A DNA stretch of 64,000 nucleotides. It comes from Chlorops oryzae. Lineage: Eukaryota; Arthropoda; Insecta; Diptera; Chloropidae. Below the pieces are notes generated by a model that saw nothing but the letters and a program-made list of their open reading frames with translations, did no database searches and had not been told where the DNA came from. The position numbers and the translations under genes were made by a program. Positions 22,790 through 33,872 of the stretch are shown in pieces (within the stretch, counting starts at the first letter, position 1; each line of letters opens with the position of its first letter). The stretch spans positions 19,191,571 through 19,255,570 of the forward strand of contig CM035806.1 in the NCBI GenBank assembly GCA_020466095.1. Direction: 5' to 3'.

Positions 22790-24955
22790 AACTCGAATTA
22801 CTGCGTACTGTAATTTAGCTACAGAAACATGATTTTAGGCGCAAAATTTCCGATTACGCTCAAGAATTTAACACGCCTCCATAATCATTTGTTCGCGATT
22901 TGTTTTGCAAGCGGCTCGAATATGAGAAGCATTATAATTTCTGTAACCATGTTGAACGATTCGTATAATGTTACTTGCGTGTGTTTCCGCACCTAAAAAT
23001 ATGCCTTCTTCTTCTTCTTCTTCTTATTCTTTTGTTTTTTTCAACAAAATACAATCCTTTACACTACTTGGTTGTGTTCATACGTTGACTTGATTTAACG
23101 AGAGGGTCGATTCGCTAAACAATTTTTTCCTGTTGCGAGGCGAAATTTTTTATAGCACAATCGACGATATCAAATAGTCAAACAACACGCTCCCAATTTT
23201 TCGTGTTTTCTCAACAGAGAGCCAGCCAGCCAGCAAGCCCGGTCGGGTTAGAAATTTTACGCAAGTTTCTTGATCTGTAGCCTCATTGCTCATATTTATT
23301 TTAAGAAAATTTTTCGTTACTTTTCGCCCAACTATTTATTTTTAGTTGGCCTCATCATTACTTGACCGCTTTAATTTTATGTCGAGTTTGTTGAAAGTTG
23401 AAATGGAAGTAGAAATAGAAATACAACTACAATCAGTTCACAGTGACGAGTCAAGTTGTTGAAAGGCTATTTTAATAAAGCATAACTTAAGGCTATGTGT
23501 CATAAATGTCATCACTGTTGCGCTTAATAGCTCTGGCTCTGTCGGTGACCTGAAAGTACTTTTTTTTCTATGTTAAATACACGTTATTACGTATATAAAT
23601 ATATGTATGTATGTGTATGTAAAAAAAAAAATGCCTTTTTGGTATGATATCGCGTAATTCATTCCAAAGCAATTTGTTCTTGAATTACGCACAAGCACCT
23701 AAAATTGTGCTATGAGTTTGTTTATTGTTAATGTAAATCTCTTACTACACGGTTATTAAGGGAAAATAAAAATGAAAAATGACCTAAGCATTAAAGGAAT
23801 CAACAGTTTGGCCTTCTCGTCTTCCACGTCTGCTGATGATCACACCTTTTTTTTAAACCTTTTTTCACGTGTGTCATAATAAGTAACACACAACCTCTCC
23901 CATTTATGACATTGTTGGAATGAACGAATTGAAGTAGAGGCAGTAGATAAAAGTCAAAGTGCTGTTGTGTGCGTGCAGATGAGTGTGTGTGCGTGTGTGT
24001 GTGTTTCAGACAAATTAAGTTTTCCTGGAATTCATGGGTGCCTCTGTACGCATTCAGCTTTTAATTATTGACCCACTGACGACAACGAAAAACGTATACA
24101 TGAACGTAGGGTGGGGTGGGTACATAACTATTTTCATATTCGCTTTGAATTTTTCGCATGATGTGCTACAAAGCAAAATGTCTCTCGCTCTGTCTGTATG
24201 CCTGCCCATTCATCGTCGTTGCGTCCATTGTCCTCGCCACCATCGCTCTTAGTCATTATTTCTTTAAATGACATATTATAAATGTTAGCATATTTGCAAC
24301 TTTTCCATTGAATTCGAAGGTTCTAGGCTGGGAGCATTGTGCTCCGATCGTTCGGTTATAATAGCACACCGATAGTAAAATAAATGTCATAGCGCTTGAG
24401 TGTTCAAGTTGGGTTGTGTGTGTGTGTGAGTGTGTGTGGGTGTGTGTATAGCTAACAAATGTATTGTTAAATGAACGGATGAGCGAATGGGAAAATGTAA
24501 AAATTAATTCGATGTTTGTCATAATAGTGATGATTGCCTTCATTTACGTGGATTATTATCAGTTGCTGATAGCTATAAGCGATTGATATTCATTTCTTTT
24601 TCCTATAGAAAAATTTTCAAAATGATTTCAAATTTATTTTTTGTTGTACAATGTACATATATGGAGGTTTCAATTCGAAGAGCTTTTGGGGAATTTAGAC
24701 GAACGAAACATTTTATCGACTGACTACGGTCTAAGAGTGCCACACTCCCCAAAGTTAAGAGATTGAAAATTTTCGCCGATCGTGTTTGATATAGATTAAG
24801 TCTCTCAGCATTCCATATAATGGGCGATTGTGTTGTCCTGTGTAGGCTAAGACACAGAGTCTTTAGCAAACAATACCTGCATAGCTCACGATGAGCTAAG
24901 GCTCGAGACACATCTGTATGTCCTCTCTTTCATAAGGAAGGTAGAGGGCACATGA
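22790..24955. other. Intergenic DNA, no gene recognised
   Basis: It contains GT-rich tracts near 23,970-24,004 and 24,413-24,447. A 102-residue minus-strand frame at 24,603-24,911 has no recognisable motif and I do not call it. Confidence 0.45.
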
Positions 24956-24957
24956 CA

Positions 24958-25901
24958 CAGTGCGACACGATTTTTGTAAACAAAAATTTGAGGACTGTTT
25001 TTGAAAGTGCTCGGTGAGTATATCAACGCCTCATACTCAGTTTTTTCAAGTCAATTATATTTTTTTTTTTTTAAATAGACTTCAAAAATTGGGGCCGAGA
25101 ATTAAATTACTCACTAACTTATGCCTATATCTCGCAATCCGTTCAAAATTTTAATTTCTTATTTATCACAATTCATAGCTCTAAGCTCATTTGAAATAGT
25201 TTTAGTACAAACCGACCCGGAAAAACTCTATCTAGTAGGATTGCAAATTGCAAAAATTCCTAAAATTTGACGTGTTTTTTTATCAGACTTTATTTTGTAT
25301 GGCCTATAGCTCCCAAGCCAATAAATATTTTTTCAAAATTTTTTGATGCAAATATAGAAAGACTATAACTTAACAATTTCTTCATATACACGAACTGCAT
25401 TTGAGCACTACTTGATACCGTTTTGCCGCTGAAAAGTTGAAAAATTTTTACCAAAAATCGCAAGAAATTTTTTTATAAGTATTTAAAAAAAATTTTTTTG
25501 TTAGTATTCTAATTGACTTGGGAACTATGGGCCGGCCACAAAAGTTAAAAAGAGGTGAAAAATTCGTAAAATTTTTGAGATTTTCGCAATTTGTAGCTAC
25601 TAGGCGGAGTTATTTCGGGTTAATTTGTGCTACAATTACTTAAAATGATTCTAGAGCTAAAACTTTGTCATAGATAGGAAAGAGAAATATTTAACGCCTT
25701 ACGAGATATAGCCATAATTAGGTGCGAAACTTAATTCTCGACCTTTTAAGATCGATTTAAAAAAATAAATAAATACCATCGAACTAAACCAAGTATACAT
25801 ATGTATGAGTATGGATGAGAATGTATACTCACCGAGCAGGTTCAGAAACTGCAGTCAAATTTTTAGCAACATTCGATGACCTCAAAAATGTGTCACAGTG
25901 T
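24958..25901. mobile_element. Fold-back element with inverted arms
   Basis: The outer ends are related: CACAGTGCGACAC on the left and, from the right, CACTGTGACACA. Further in, GTGCTCGGTGAGTATA (25,008-25,023) is matched inversely by TATACTCACCGAGC (about 25,826-25,839). The blocks GGCCGAGAATTAA (25,092) and TTAATTCTCGACC (25,731) are a further inverted pair. The element is about 940 bp and non-coding. A fragment of one arm recurs at 36,362-36,545. Confidence 0.75.
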
Positions 25902-25904
25902 AAT

Positions 25905-27185
25905 CCTTAATTTGTATAGGAAATCTTTCTAAATTAACTTTTATTAAGCCAAGTCTCGACTGTAGATTTCCTTACGTAGAGATAGAGAAAAAACTCACGT
26001 GTTGTTACGTGAACAAGTGTATACACCTTGTAGAGGACACTACACAAACACTCTACAAACACTACGTGAGATAACTTGCGTATAAAAACAAAAAAAAAAA
26101 AAAACCTATAGTATAAACATACTTTTATGTACGGGGTCGAGAAAAATATCTTCGCTACATTATATCAAACATTTTTGATGGGTTTTGGTAACTCTAAAGG
26201 TGCTCCCTTGGTTGGCTGGGCTCTAATAAATAGTATCTAATACATTAGCATCTCAAATATTTGCGATACTGAAACATCTGTTCATTCTTGTAAGTTCCTC
26301 CATAATGCGTTTTTTTTTTTTTTGAGGGCCACTTCGTTCTTTCTGGTCTTTCGATTGCCTGACTTACTGCCTCGACCTAGATTACTCCAATTTCAATTGC
26401 TCCATTTTTTCCCCCATTTTCTTTTGTTTTATGCTTACTTTAGCCCTGAACGGCACCTATTGCAATATCCTTGCATTATGTTCGTAGGTAATAGTTAACT
26501 AATAAAAAATTAAAAACTAAAAAATTACAGGCTTTACTAACTTAACCTCATTCTCTTTGCCATGTCGAAACGAGTCTAATTGGTCTCGAAATATTATATA
26601 ATACGATAACCTAGATTTTTAAAAACGTTCTCAAATAATAAAAAAATTTATCTAAAAATACATTTTGAATAGTGCACCAAGGACATGCCAATTATTTCCC
26701 ATTAAAGGATCATTCAATTAGACGAATAAGAGAAAATTTCAAAAAGAAACAAAAGCCGGAGAATCAAAAAAAAAAATTGTGCATTATTTTTTCTTAAAAT
26801 TGTTGTCCTGCGTTCAAAACAAATTTCTATTTCCATATATATATTATATATTAAGGTGGCCTTTTTGGCACAAGTGTTTTTATTCTTTTTCCTTGTGATT
26901 TAAAATCTTGGTATCTATTGAAAACTTACTCGTGCAAAATTTTGTGGCGATTGGGTAATGTTTAGAGGGCGCTCATGGCCCCCGAAGTTGAGATAAATGT
27001 TGTTTTCATAACTTAAAATTGCCATAACTTGAGATGTGTTGCTGCTAGCTATAGACAATGTTCCGTGGCCCTTCGTATTTTTTAAAACTGCATATTTCGT
27101 TCTCATGTCTCAAAGCTCTATCTCAACACATAAAAAAATTTTCCTAATACGTCCCGATTTTTAAAGGAAATTCGTTTTTTGTATT
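25905..27185. other. AT-rich intergenic DNA
   Basis: No gene seen. 25,990-26,080 contains CACGTG and ACGTGA inverted pairs that may mark another small element. Confidence 0.4.
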
Positions 27186-27194
27186 TTGCGGGTA

Positions 27195-28830
27195 AATCTG
27201 ACCTCTGACAGAAATAATATCTATGACCAGCCCCCCTTATTTTTGTTTCAGCTAACTTTTTTTCTTAGGCTATGAAGCTCTATCTCAACAATTTAAGGGA
27301 CTTACCATAGAAAAATGTAGAAAATTGCGATTTTTTCCCTCCATGGGTGCAATAACAATCCGAGAAAGTTAACAATGAGTGGAAACCTCTTTTTTATGAA
27401 TAAATTATCATTTCTCATCATTCAATATGCTGATCTATCCTTCATGTTCAAACTAGCTGTCATACAAAATTTCCCATGTTAAAGGTAGCTGGAATTCGAT
27501 GAAGGCTACATTGCTCAAAGTTGCCCTTCTTGGAGATGGTTAAATACGTAATAATAGATATATTTACATCAAAAGACATGTCATTATCATTGGCGTTTTT
27601 AAATAATTAAAAAAACAAAAATTGATGCTACTAATGAAAAAAAAAAAAATTTTAAAAACGGGAGCATTTGTAGTAGCACAAATATGCAATAATAACCCTA
27701 AACGAGCTTGAAAAATAGAAATAAGTTGGTATTGTGATCATATCAAAACTTTACCAACTTTTTTCTATCGCTAAGGAAGTTGGCGTGTGCGAAAAAACTG
27801 TCGGTAGGACCATAAAACGATACAGACAGCTTACCCCATTATCAAAAACACCGGGATCAGGGAGAAAAAGTGGTCCAGCGAACCAAGCGGTGGCCCAGAA
27901 CGTTAAGCGGCTGTTTACTCAGAATCCAGGCACTTCGGTTCGTGATATGGCAGCAAAAGCGGGAACATCGAAGTCAAGTGTTCAACGGATTAAAAAATTT
28001 TACAACCTAAGGAGCTATAAAGTACAAAAAGTACCTGATAGGTCAGAAGAAAAGGACGCCGAAGCCAAGAGGAGGGTTCGAAAACTGTATCGCGATTACC
28101 TGCCCAAATTTGATTGCGTGATCATGGACGATGAAACGTATTGCAAAGCGGATTTCAAGCAGTTACCTGGACACGGATATTATACTGCGGTTAGAAGGGG
28201 TGGAGCATCCTATAAATTTACCACCGAAAAACATACCAAATTTCCAAAGAAATACATGGTGTGGCAGGCCATTTGCAAATGTGGCCTTCAAAGTAAGGAA
28301 TTTGTGACGGATCGCACAATCAACACCGAAATTTACATCGGAGAGTGTCTGGACCGGCGTTTGCTGCCTTTTATACGTCAACACCAAGGTTCAGTACTAT
28401 TTTGGCCTGACCTAGCAACATCTTACTACGGCCAGAGAACGATGGATTGGTACCAAGCCAATAACGTCACTTTGGTACCAAGAGAAGCAAATCCTCCGAA
28501 TTGCCCCGAACTTCGTCCAATCGAAAAATATTGGGCTTTAATGAAAAGGAACCTTAAGAAGACCAAACAAGCTGCGAAGAACATCGAAATATTTCGACAT
28601 AAATGGCGTCGGGCATACACTAAGGTGAACGAAAGGTCGGTAAAAAACCTAATGGAGGACCTTAATAAAAAAGTGTATAATTTTTTTTAAGTGTATTTTT
28701 TTCAGTGTAATTAAAATTTTTATTTATTTTGTAATGTTCACTTAATAATAAACTGAAAGAATTTTTAAAAAAACATCATTGGTTTTTTTGCAATAAAAAA
28801 AACAAAAGGACAGTTATTTCTGGGACAGTC
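27195..28830 (+). mobile_element. Decayed Tc1/mariner element (DD37E group)
   Basis: The span covers the transposase remnant plus candidate ends. The right end near 28,809-28,832 reads GGACAGTTATTTCTGGGACA with a repeated GGACAGT motif and an adjacent TATATA. A weakly matching block on the left near 27,195-27,225 shares CAGAAATAA. The left boundary is uncertain; only the coding part is firm. The element lies in very AT-rich DNA. Confidence 0.6.
27725..28690 (+). pseudogene. Tc1/mariner-type transposase, DD37E, lacking its start
   Basis: Transposase of the IS630-Tc1-mariner superfamily, which cuts and pastes its element at TA sites. The open frame runs about 320 codons to a TAA at 28,690. The N-terminal third holds the paired-like helix-turn-helix region (AKEVGVCEKTVGRTIKRYR, then the GRKSG linker and a second HTH around SVRDMAAKAG). 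The catalytic Asp lies in VIMDDETY, the second Asp in LFWPDLATS, and the third acid in RPIEKYW. The second and third are separated by 37 residues, so the class is DD37E, known from mosquito and other insect elements. No in-frame ATG precedes residue 72, an in-frame TAA lies at 27,722-27,724, and the usual first 20-30 residues are missing. The copy is therefore probably inactive, although its catalytic frame is intact. Confidence 0.88.
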
Positions 28831-29202
28831 TTTATATATATTATATATTGTGGTTTCATTGTTTTTTGGGATACCTCTGCTTTTTTTCATCAAGTATCCT
28901 TTGCAATGAGACACACGCCGTACATGTGTATTGGGCGTGTCTGAGCTTTCGTGTTTGTGTTTGCCTCCGTGACCATGCTCCTGTGCAATTCAATCCATTA
29001 GTAATTTTCAAGGAAAATATGATGAGAGAGAGAGAGTGAGAGAGAGAGAGAGAGAGATTGAGGGAGACAGCGAGAAAAAATAGACAATAAAATGGGGACA
29101 AAGACCAATAACAACTACAACTCTTGATGGGGACGGCAATTTATAGTGAAAATATTTGCGCACTTAATAGCGATTAGATTAAATTGGTGAACATAAAATA
29201 TA

Positions 29203-29720
29203 CAGCTATGGACAATAAATTGGCTAAAAATTTTAATCAGTTTTATTTTTGAAGTTCTTGCTTCTTTTAACGTTATTGGCGGAATTTTTCGAGATGGTAA
29301 TGGCAATGTTTGTTAAGGGTAGGCGCCGCTTCTTCCGGATTGTGCGTTCAAACTCATTGATAAATTCAATCCGAATTCGGAGTTAATTTCATTCGAAATA
29401 TCGCGAGATGACATGAAAATATCTATCCTTGACTCTCGGACAACATTTTCACTGTTTTCCTCACATGTGGCTTATTTTTTTTTTTGGTTTTCGATTGAGG
29501 AGACATAGTTTCCTTATAAAGGATATACTATAATGGCGTTCTAATCCAAATTCGCAGCAATTCGGCTTTCCTCTGTCGAACATTATTTTCCAGATATCAT
29601 TTTATTTTTTACTAAGTCATTGGATCTCGAAGAACGCCACCTACCTATAACGTCAAAAGTAGCAAAAGCTTCAAAAATAAAACTGATTAAAATTATGTGC
29701 CAATTAATTGTCCATAGCTG
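29203..29720. mobile_element. Tc1-like MITE with TA duplication
   Basis: A 518-bp element flanked by TA (29,201-29,202 and 29,721-29,722). Both ends begin CAGCTATGGACAAT. Inverted similarity extends about 80 bp through ATTTTAATCAGTTTTATTTT, TGAAG and ACGTTAT. The centre has no transposase. TA target, CAG terminus and long inverted ends fit the Tc1 group. Whether it was mobilised by the element at 27.2-28.8 kb is doubtful, since the ends differ. Confidence 0.88.
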
Positions 29721-29724
29721 TAAC

Positions 29725-30445
29725 TTCAAATGAGAGTGAGTGAGTCAGTGAGTGAAAAGAAATTGTGAAATGTGTATCACTTTAAAAACCTACACCGTCT
29801 AATCGACATTAAACACCTTGAAATCAATTTTCCGCTCTCAACAGTACGTCCCATTAGTCACACCGTGCTGTGCCGACAGTTTTGTTTTTTAAAGCGATAT
29901 ATATATAGGTATCCCCCGAACGTCTAAAAAAAAAATCCTAAGCATCCCTCAATTGATTTGGTCTTAAAATTTTTCTAAACTCTAAAAACCTCGACGCATT
30001 AAAATTTCCCTCAATGCCTTTTCTCGCCTAAGTCCCGGATAAAGACTAGAAACTTATCTTTATTTAGGGAACATTCTTGAAAACCAGGGCCCGATTTAGG
30101 GGGTGGAGAGCAGGGCAGATGCATAGTGGTGGCATACGAGTATATTGGTTCTGCCTGTAGTGACTAAAATGCTGGAGGAAAAATATTTTTATGTCAGAGA
30201 GGGTCTACCTGTTACCTGTTGATATGCGCCACCTTAAAGTTGAAATTTTTTGTTGTTGTTTTATGCTCAAGCTAAAGAGTGAACAGAATTATTACATTTT
30301 TCAAACGATGGTTGGTTTGTTGGTGTGGCTTGGTTCATAATGGGTTAATAGCTTCGGGAAGCTTTGCAAGAGAGCGGAAAGGATAGTAAAATTCGATTGA
30401 AAATATTACCAATCACTGCAGCTATTGAAAGTAGTCAGAGCGGGT
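29725..30445. other. Intergenic DNA, nothing recognised
   Basis: No gene or repeat family recognised in this stretch upstream of the GA array. Confidence 0.4.
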
Positions 30446-30449
30446 GAGA

Positions 30450-30460
30450 GAGAGTTAAGA

Positions 30461-30492
<32 letters not shown>

Positions 30493-30951
30493 AGGGAGGG
30501 AGGGAGAGAGAGGGAGGGAGGGAGAGAGAGGGAGGGAGGGAGAGAGAGACAGAGAGAGAAAGAGAGAGGGAGGGAGAGAGAGAGAGAGAGAGTAAGAGAG
30601 AGTGAGAGAGAGAGAGAGAGAGGGAGGGAGAGAGAGAGAGAGAGGGTGGGGGAGAGAGAGAGGGAGGGAAAGAGGGAGAGGGAGGGAGAGAGCGAGAGAG
30701 AGGGAGCGAGAGAGAGGGAGAGAGAGAGAGGGAGGGAGAGAGAGAGAGGGAGGGAGAGAGAGAGAGGGAGGGAGGGAGAGAGATGGAGGGAGAGAGATGG
30801 AGGGAGAGAGAGAGAGGGAGAAACAGAGAGGAAGGGAGAAACAGGTATGGAGAGAGAAAGACAGAGAGAGAGACAGAGAGAGATAGAAACAGAGAGAGAG
30901 ACAGATAGAGAGAGAGAGATAGAGAGAGAGATAGACAGAGAGAGAGAGACT

Positions 30952-30999
<48 letters not shown>

Positions 31000-31015
31000 A
31001 AGAGAGAGAGAGAAA

Positions 31016-31047
<32 letters not shown>

Positions 31048-31242
31048 AAAAGAGGGAGAGAGAGTAAGAGTGAGAAGGGAGTGAGGCAGAGGGAGAAAGA
31101 GTGAGAAGGGAGAGAGGTAGAGGGAGAAAGAGTGAGAATTGAGAGAGAGAGAGAGAGACAGTAAGAGTGCGAAGGGAAAGAGGGAGAGAGACAGAGAGAC
31201 AGAGAGACAGAGAGACAGAGAGACAGAGAGAGAGCTTAAGAG
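30450..31242. repeat. Long (GA)n/(GGGA)n polypurine array
   Basis: About 790 bp of almost pure purine on the + strand: GA repeats with blocks of GGGAGGGA in the first half, and GACAGA and GAAAGA blocks later. It ends 190 bp upstream of the Skp1-like start codon. Frames through it are artefacts. Such tracts can bind GAGA-type factors or form triplexes; that is family-level knowledge, not seen here. Confidence 0.97.
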
Positions 31243-31398
31243 CAAGAGAAAGGCTGAAAGAGAGGAAAAACTTTTTCCCAAGTAAACATTGAATTAATTT
31301 TTTGTTTTTTTCTCCATAGAAGTTTCAAAGTTCGAGATCTTAAATTTCAATTACTCACATATTTTACACAAATATACATTTTTATTTTTCTTTCGTAT

Positions 31399-31405
31399 AA
31401 ATTTT
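31399..31405 (+). promoter_or_regulatory. TATA-like box before the Skp1-like gene
   Basis: TATAAAT lies 30 bases before the start codon, in a 190-bp spacer between the GA array and the gene. If used, the leader would be only a few bases, so a start further upstream is equally possible. Confidence 0.2.
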
Positions 31406-31434
31406 GTCAAAAAGAGATAAAACTCAACACAACA

Positions 31435-31812
31435 ATGACATTTATGAGGCTGCAAACGAAGGATGGCGATATTTTTCATGTCGAATTGGAGATTGCACTA
31501 ATGTCGGACGTCCTAATGGATATGTATAAGATTTGTGGTGTCCGCGGCGACGATGGTAGCCCCATATACCTAGCTGCTGTCACATCTAACGCCCTCAAGC
31601 TGATACTTATGTGGGCTGATATCGTTCGAAATAAACCTGTTCGGCAATCCGATTGTTTATGGACGGAAAAATGTGACCCGGATAATTATTTCATTGAAAA
31701 ACTGAGCGAAGAAAACCTGTACGAATTGATGGAAGCTTCGAATTACTTGAATATTGACAAACTGACACGTTCCGTGGCAATACGCATTGGAAGATATATT
31801 TTGAGTTCTTAA
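31435..31812 (+). CDS. Skp1-like SCF adaptor, C-terminally short
   Basis: A 125-residue protein of the Skp1 family, which in SCF ubiquitin ligases bridges cullin-1 to F-box proteins in nucleus and cytosol. The family pattern is clear. The N-terminus MRLQTKDGDIFHVELEIA matches the opening beta-strand/helix of the BTB/POZ-like fold, LAAVTSNALKLILMWA the central strand-helix, and LYELMEASNYLNIDKLTRSVAIRIG the helix pair that precedes the F-box contact region. Typical Skp1 is about 160 residues. This one stops after the ...IGRYILSS segment and so lacks the last ~35 residues, which include much of the F-box-binding surface. The ATG context (CAACAATGA) is good for a fly. There is no intron. It could be a lineage-specific SkpB-F type paralogue, a retrocopy, or a gene whose last exon is elsewhere; no good splice donor is obvious before the stop. 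Confidence 0.85.
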   Translation: MTFMRLQTKDGDIFHVELEIALMSDVLMDMYKICGVRGDDGSPIYLAAVTSNALKLILMWADIVRNKPVRQSDCLWTEKCDPDNYFIEKLSEENLYELMEASNYLNIDKLTRSVAIRIGRYILSS

Positions 31813-31819
31813 ATTTATG

Positions 31820-32395
31820 GTGAAGGAATAACGTATATTTTCTATAAAATAGTATTTAAAAGCCCGAAAAAAATATATAAGAAATAAGAAAAAACGAATT
31901 CATATTCTCAAAGTGTTTGCGGATTTTCATGAGGCCAACAACATCGAAAGTATGTAGGAACACACATTGTAGGTGAGCCTGGCAACGATGGTAAGATGTT
32001 GTTTTTTTTGTTTTTTTTCCGGCATATCTTCCGGAATCGATAGAAGCACTGATCTTGTGAATTGAGATGGCGCGAAACTCTGTATAGCCCATACTCAGAG
32101 GCTGAGAAGTAATGACCCCTTAAAGATCACGCACTCACTCTTAGGACCTGCTTACTTAAACAGAGTTGCATGGATGAAGTGTTGCCGCACTAAGCCAAAC
32201 GAAAAATTCAGATATTAAACTCAGTTTCCATCTTAATCCATTGTGGTTTTTCTCAATCCTTTAATCGAATTTTGTTCTTTTGTTTTATTTTATACATATT
32301 CGCTTGTTATGGAGTTACTGGTCGCATTTGATTTTCTCTTTTATTTTCTTTCATATTTATGAATGTTTTCCACCCACACTCAATTAAATAATTAC
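31820..32395. other. 3' flank of the Skp1-like gene, AT-rich
   Basis: The sequence just after the stop is AT-rich, with ATAAAAT near 31,843 as a weak polyadenylation-signal candidate. Nothing further was recognised. Confidence 0.35.
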
Positions 32396-32444
32396 TACCC
32401 TGTAGTAAACGAGCGGTCAGTTTGCACAATAGGACCCACCTTAG

Positions 32445-32530
32445 GTGAGACTGTTAGCAACTAGACCATAAAAACTATTGAGCACGTCTAAAGGTCGAGG
32501 TTCGATCCCTGGCTCGGTTGGACATTTTTT
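32445..32530 (+). repeat. tRNA-derived SINE-like head
   Basis: A good box B (GAGGTTCGATCCCT, 32,498-32,511) lies about 50 bases after a box A-like TTAGCAACTAG, followed by a T-rich tail. The arms do not fold into a standard cloverleaf, so I read it as a SINE head or tRNA pseudogene rather than a tRNA gene. Confidence 0.55.
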
Positions 32531-32545
32531 TTTCTTCTCTATTGC

Positions 32546-32798
32546 CTGGCGCGTACGCAGGGGGGGAGGGGGGGATTTAGGGGTTTCAACCCCCCCTAAA
32601 TGTCGGATATGAAGACTTTTGTTATATAACTCTTTACAAATCTCTTTCAAAAACAGGAAATTGTTATATGAGTTAACTATACTTTCCTCATCTAGGCATT
32701 ACGCTTCGTATTAATAAACATTGCTCATACGTGCACATGTATGTTCCTTCTTTGAAAATCAAAACCCCCCCCGAAATTTTTTTCTGCGTACGCGCCTG
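32546..32798. mobile_element. hAT-type MITE with exact 8-bp duplication
   Basis: A 253-bp element. The ends read CTGGCGCGTACGCAG (left) and, reverse complemented, CAGGCGCGTACGCAG (right). The flanks at 32,538-32,545 and 32,799-32,806 are both TCTATTGC. G and C homopolymer blocks lie just inside both ends. Non-coding. A degraded relative lies at 40,224-40,376. Confidence 0.87.
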
Positions 32799-32809
32799 TC
32801 TATTGCCTA

Positions 32810-33865
32810 GAGTTTTTTTTTATGTTCATATTTTAATTAATTTTTTTTATTAGTTAATTTTGAAAAATACAAAATTTTTTCTTTAATATGTAAGTATTTT
32901 TTCATAATTAAATTTTTTTTAGAGTATTTATTTTTCAATTGAAAAATTTTTGCTATGAAAAATTCAATTTTATTTCACAATAACTTGAGCAACCAAAAAC
33001 TCAAGTCAGCATTTTGATCAACATATTAAATTTCCTTGTTTAGCGTAATGGTTAAGACGCCGACTTACCAACCCAGAGATCAGCGGTTCGAGGTTCGTTC
33101 GAGACGAGAAAATTAAAAAAACATAAATAATGTTTAAACAAAAAAAAGATTAAAAACATAAAAACAAAAAATAAATAAAGTAAAAACAAGAAGAAAAAAA
33201 TAAAACAAATATTAAAAAATTTTTTTTCCATAAATAAACAAAATCGTCAATTGACCTCCAACTCACCCAAAACGTCTCACCATGGGTGAGTCTAACATTG
33301 CACTACTCTCTTTCTAATGTAGGCCCCATGTTAAAGAGGTGAGTTGAATGCATGTAAGAGTAAATTATGTGGGGACTAGTTGTAGTCTTTTTGAGGTGCA
33401 CCATAGGTGAGTATGGGGTGAGTCTCAATTACTGCAGGGTACAGCCTATGGCAGATGTTTTGGTGACACAACACACAACACACAACACAGTAACAGCACA
33501 AAAAAAAAAAACAAAAAAATAAAATGTACAAAATAACCAAATTTAATCCAGCGTCAAATATCGGGCCATTTCATTTATGAATTGAAGAAAGCAAGCTGAG
33601 AAGCAATGTTCACTCGAAAGCCAATTTTCTTTCCAATTTTTGCCATGGGTGCGCGTTTGTCTGCGGTCAAAAAATTTACAAATATCCTAATGTGGACTAG
33701 TGTCTGGCGGATGAGTTTAAATTCCAGTCAATGATGGTGTCTCCTGGATGAAATATGTATTTCCGATATTCCAGTGTCTTATTATAGAAAAATCTTACTT
33801 TTCAGTAAGCCCATTTTCGAATTTGTATACATATCTCAAAAATTAATTCAAATAAAAATATAAAA
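32810..33865. other. AT-rich DNA with a tRNA-like segment and CTCACC motifs
   Basis: A tRNA-like segment sits at 33,034-33,109 (separate entry). 33,240-33,445 holds several CTCACC/GGTGAG motifs in both orientations, including CTCACCATGGGTGAG near 33,275, and ends with TTACTGCAGGGTAC, an inverse of the TACCCTGCAGTAA terminus seen at 9,583. A left partner TACCCTGTAGTAA lies at about 32,397, so the whole 32.4-33.4 kb stretch may be one composite element with later insertions. Confidence 0.4.
33034..33109 (+). repeat. tRNA-like SINE head, A-rich tail
   Basis: A box A-like segment (TTTAGCGTAATGGTTAAG, from 33,039) and a box B-like segment (CGGTTCGAGGTTCG, 33,083-33,096) are spaced as in a tRNA, followed by an A-rich stretch. 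The T-arm is imperfect, so it is unlikely to be a working tRNA gene. Confidence 0.5.
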
Positions 33866-33872
33866 CAAATGG

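Noticed and set aside
24603..24911. 102-residue minus-strand frame
   Set aside because: No domain, no splice sites tested well, and composition like surrounding non-coding DNA; left as unassigned.
30406..31281. 291-residue Leu/Ser/Pro frame on the minus strand
   Set aside because: It is the complement of a polypurine array; composition alone keeps the frame open.
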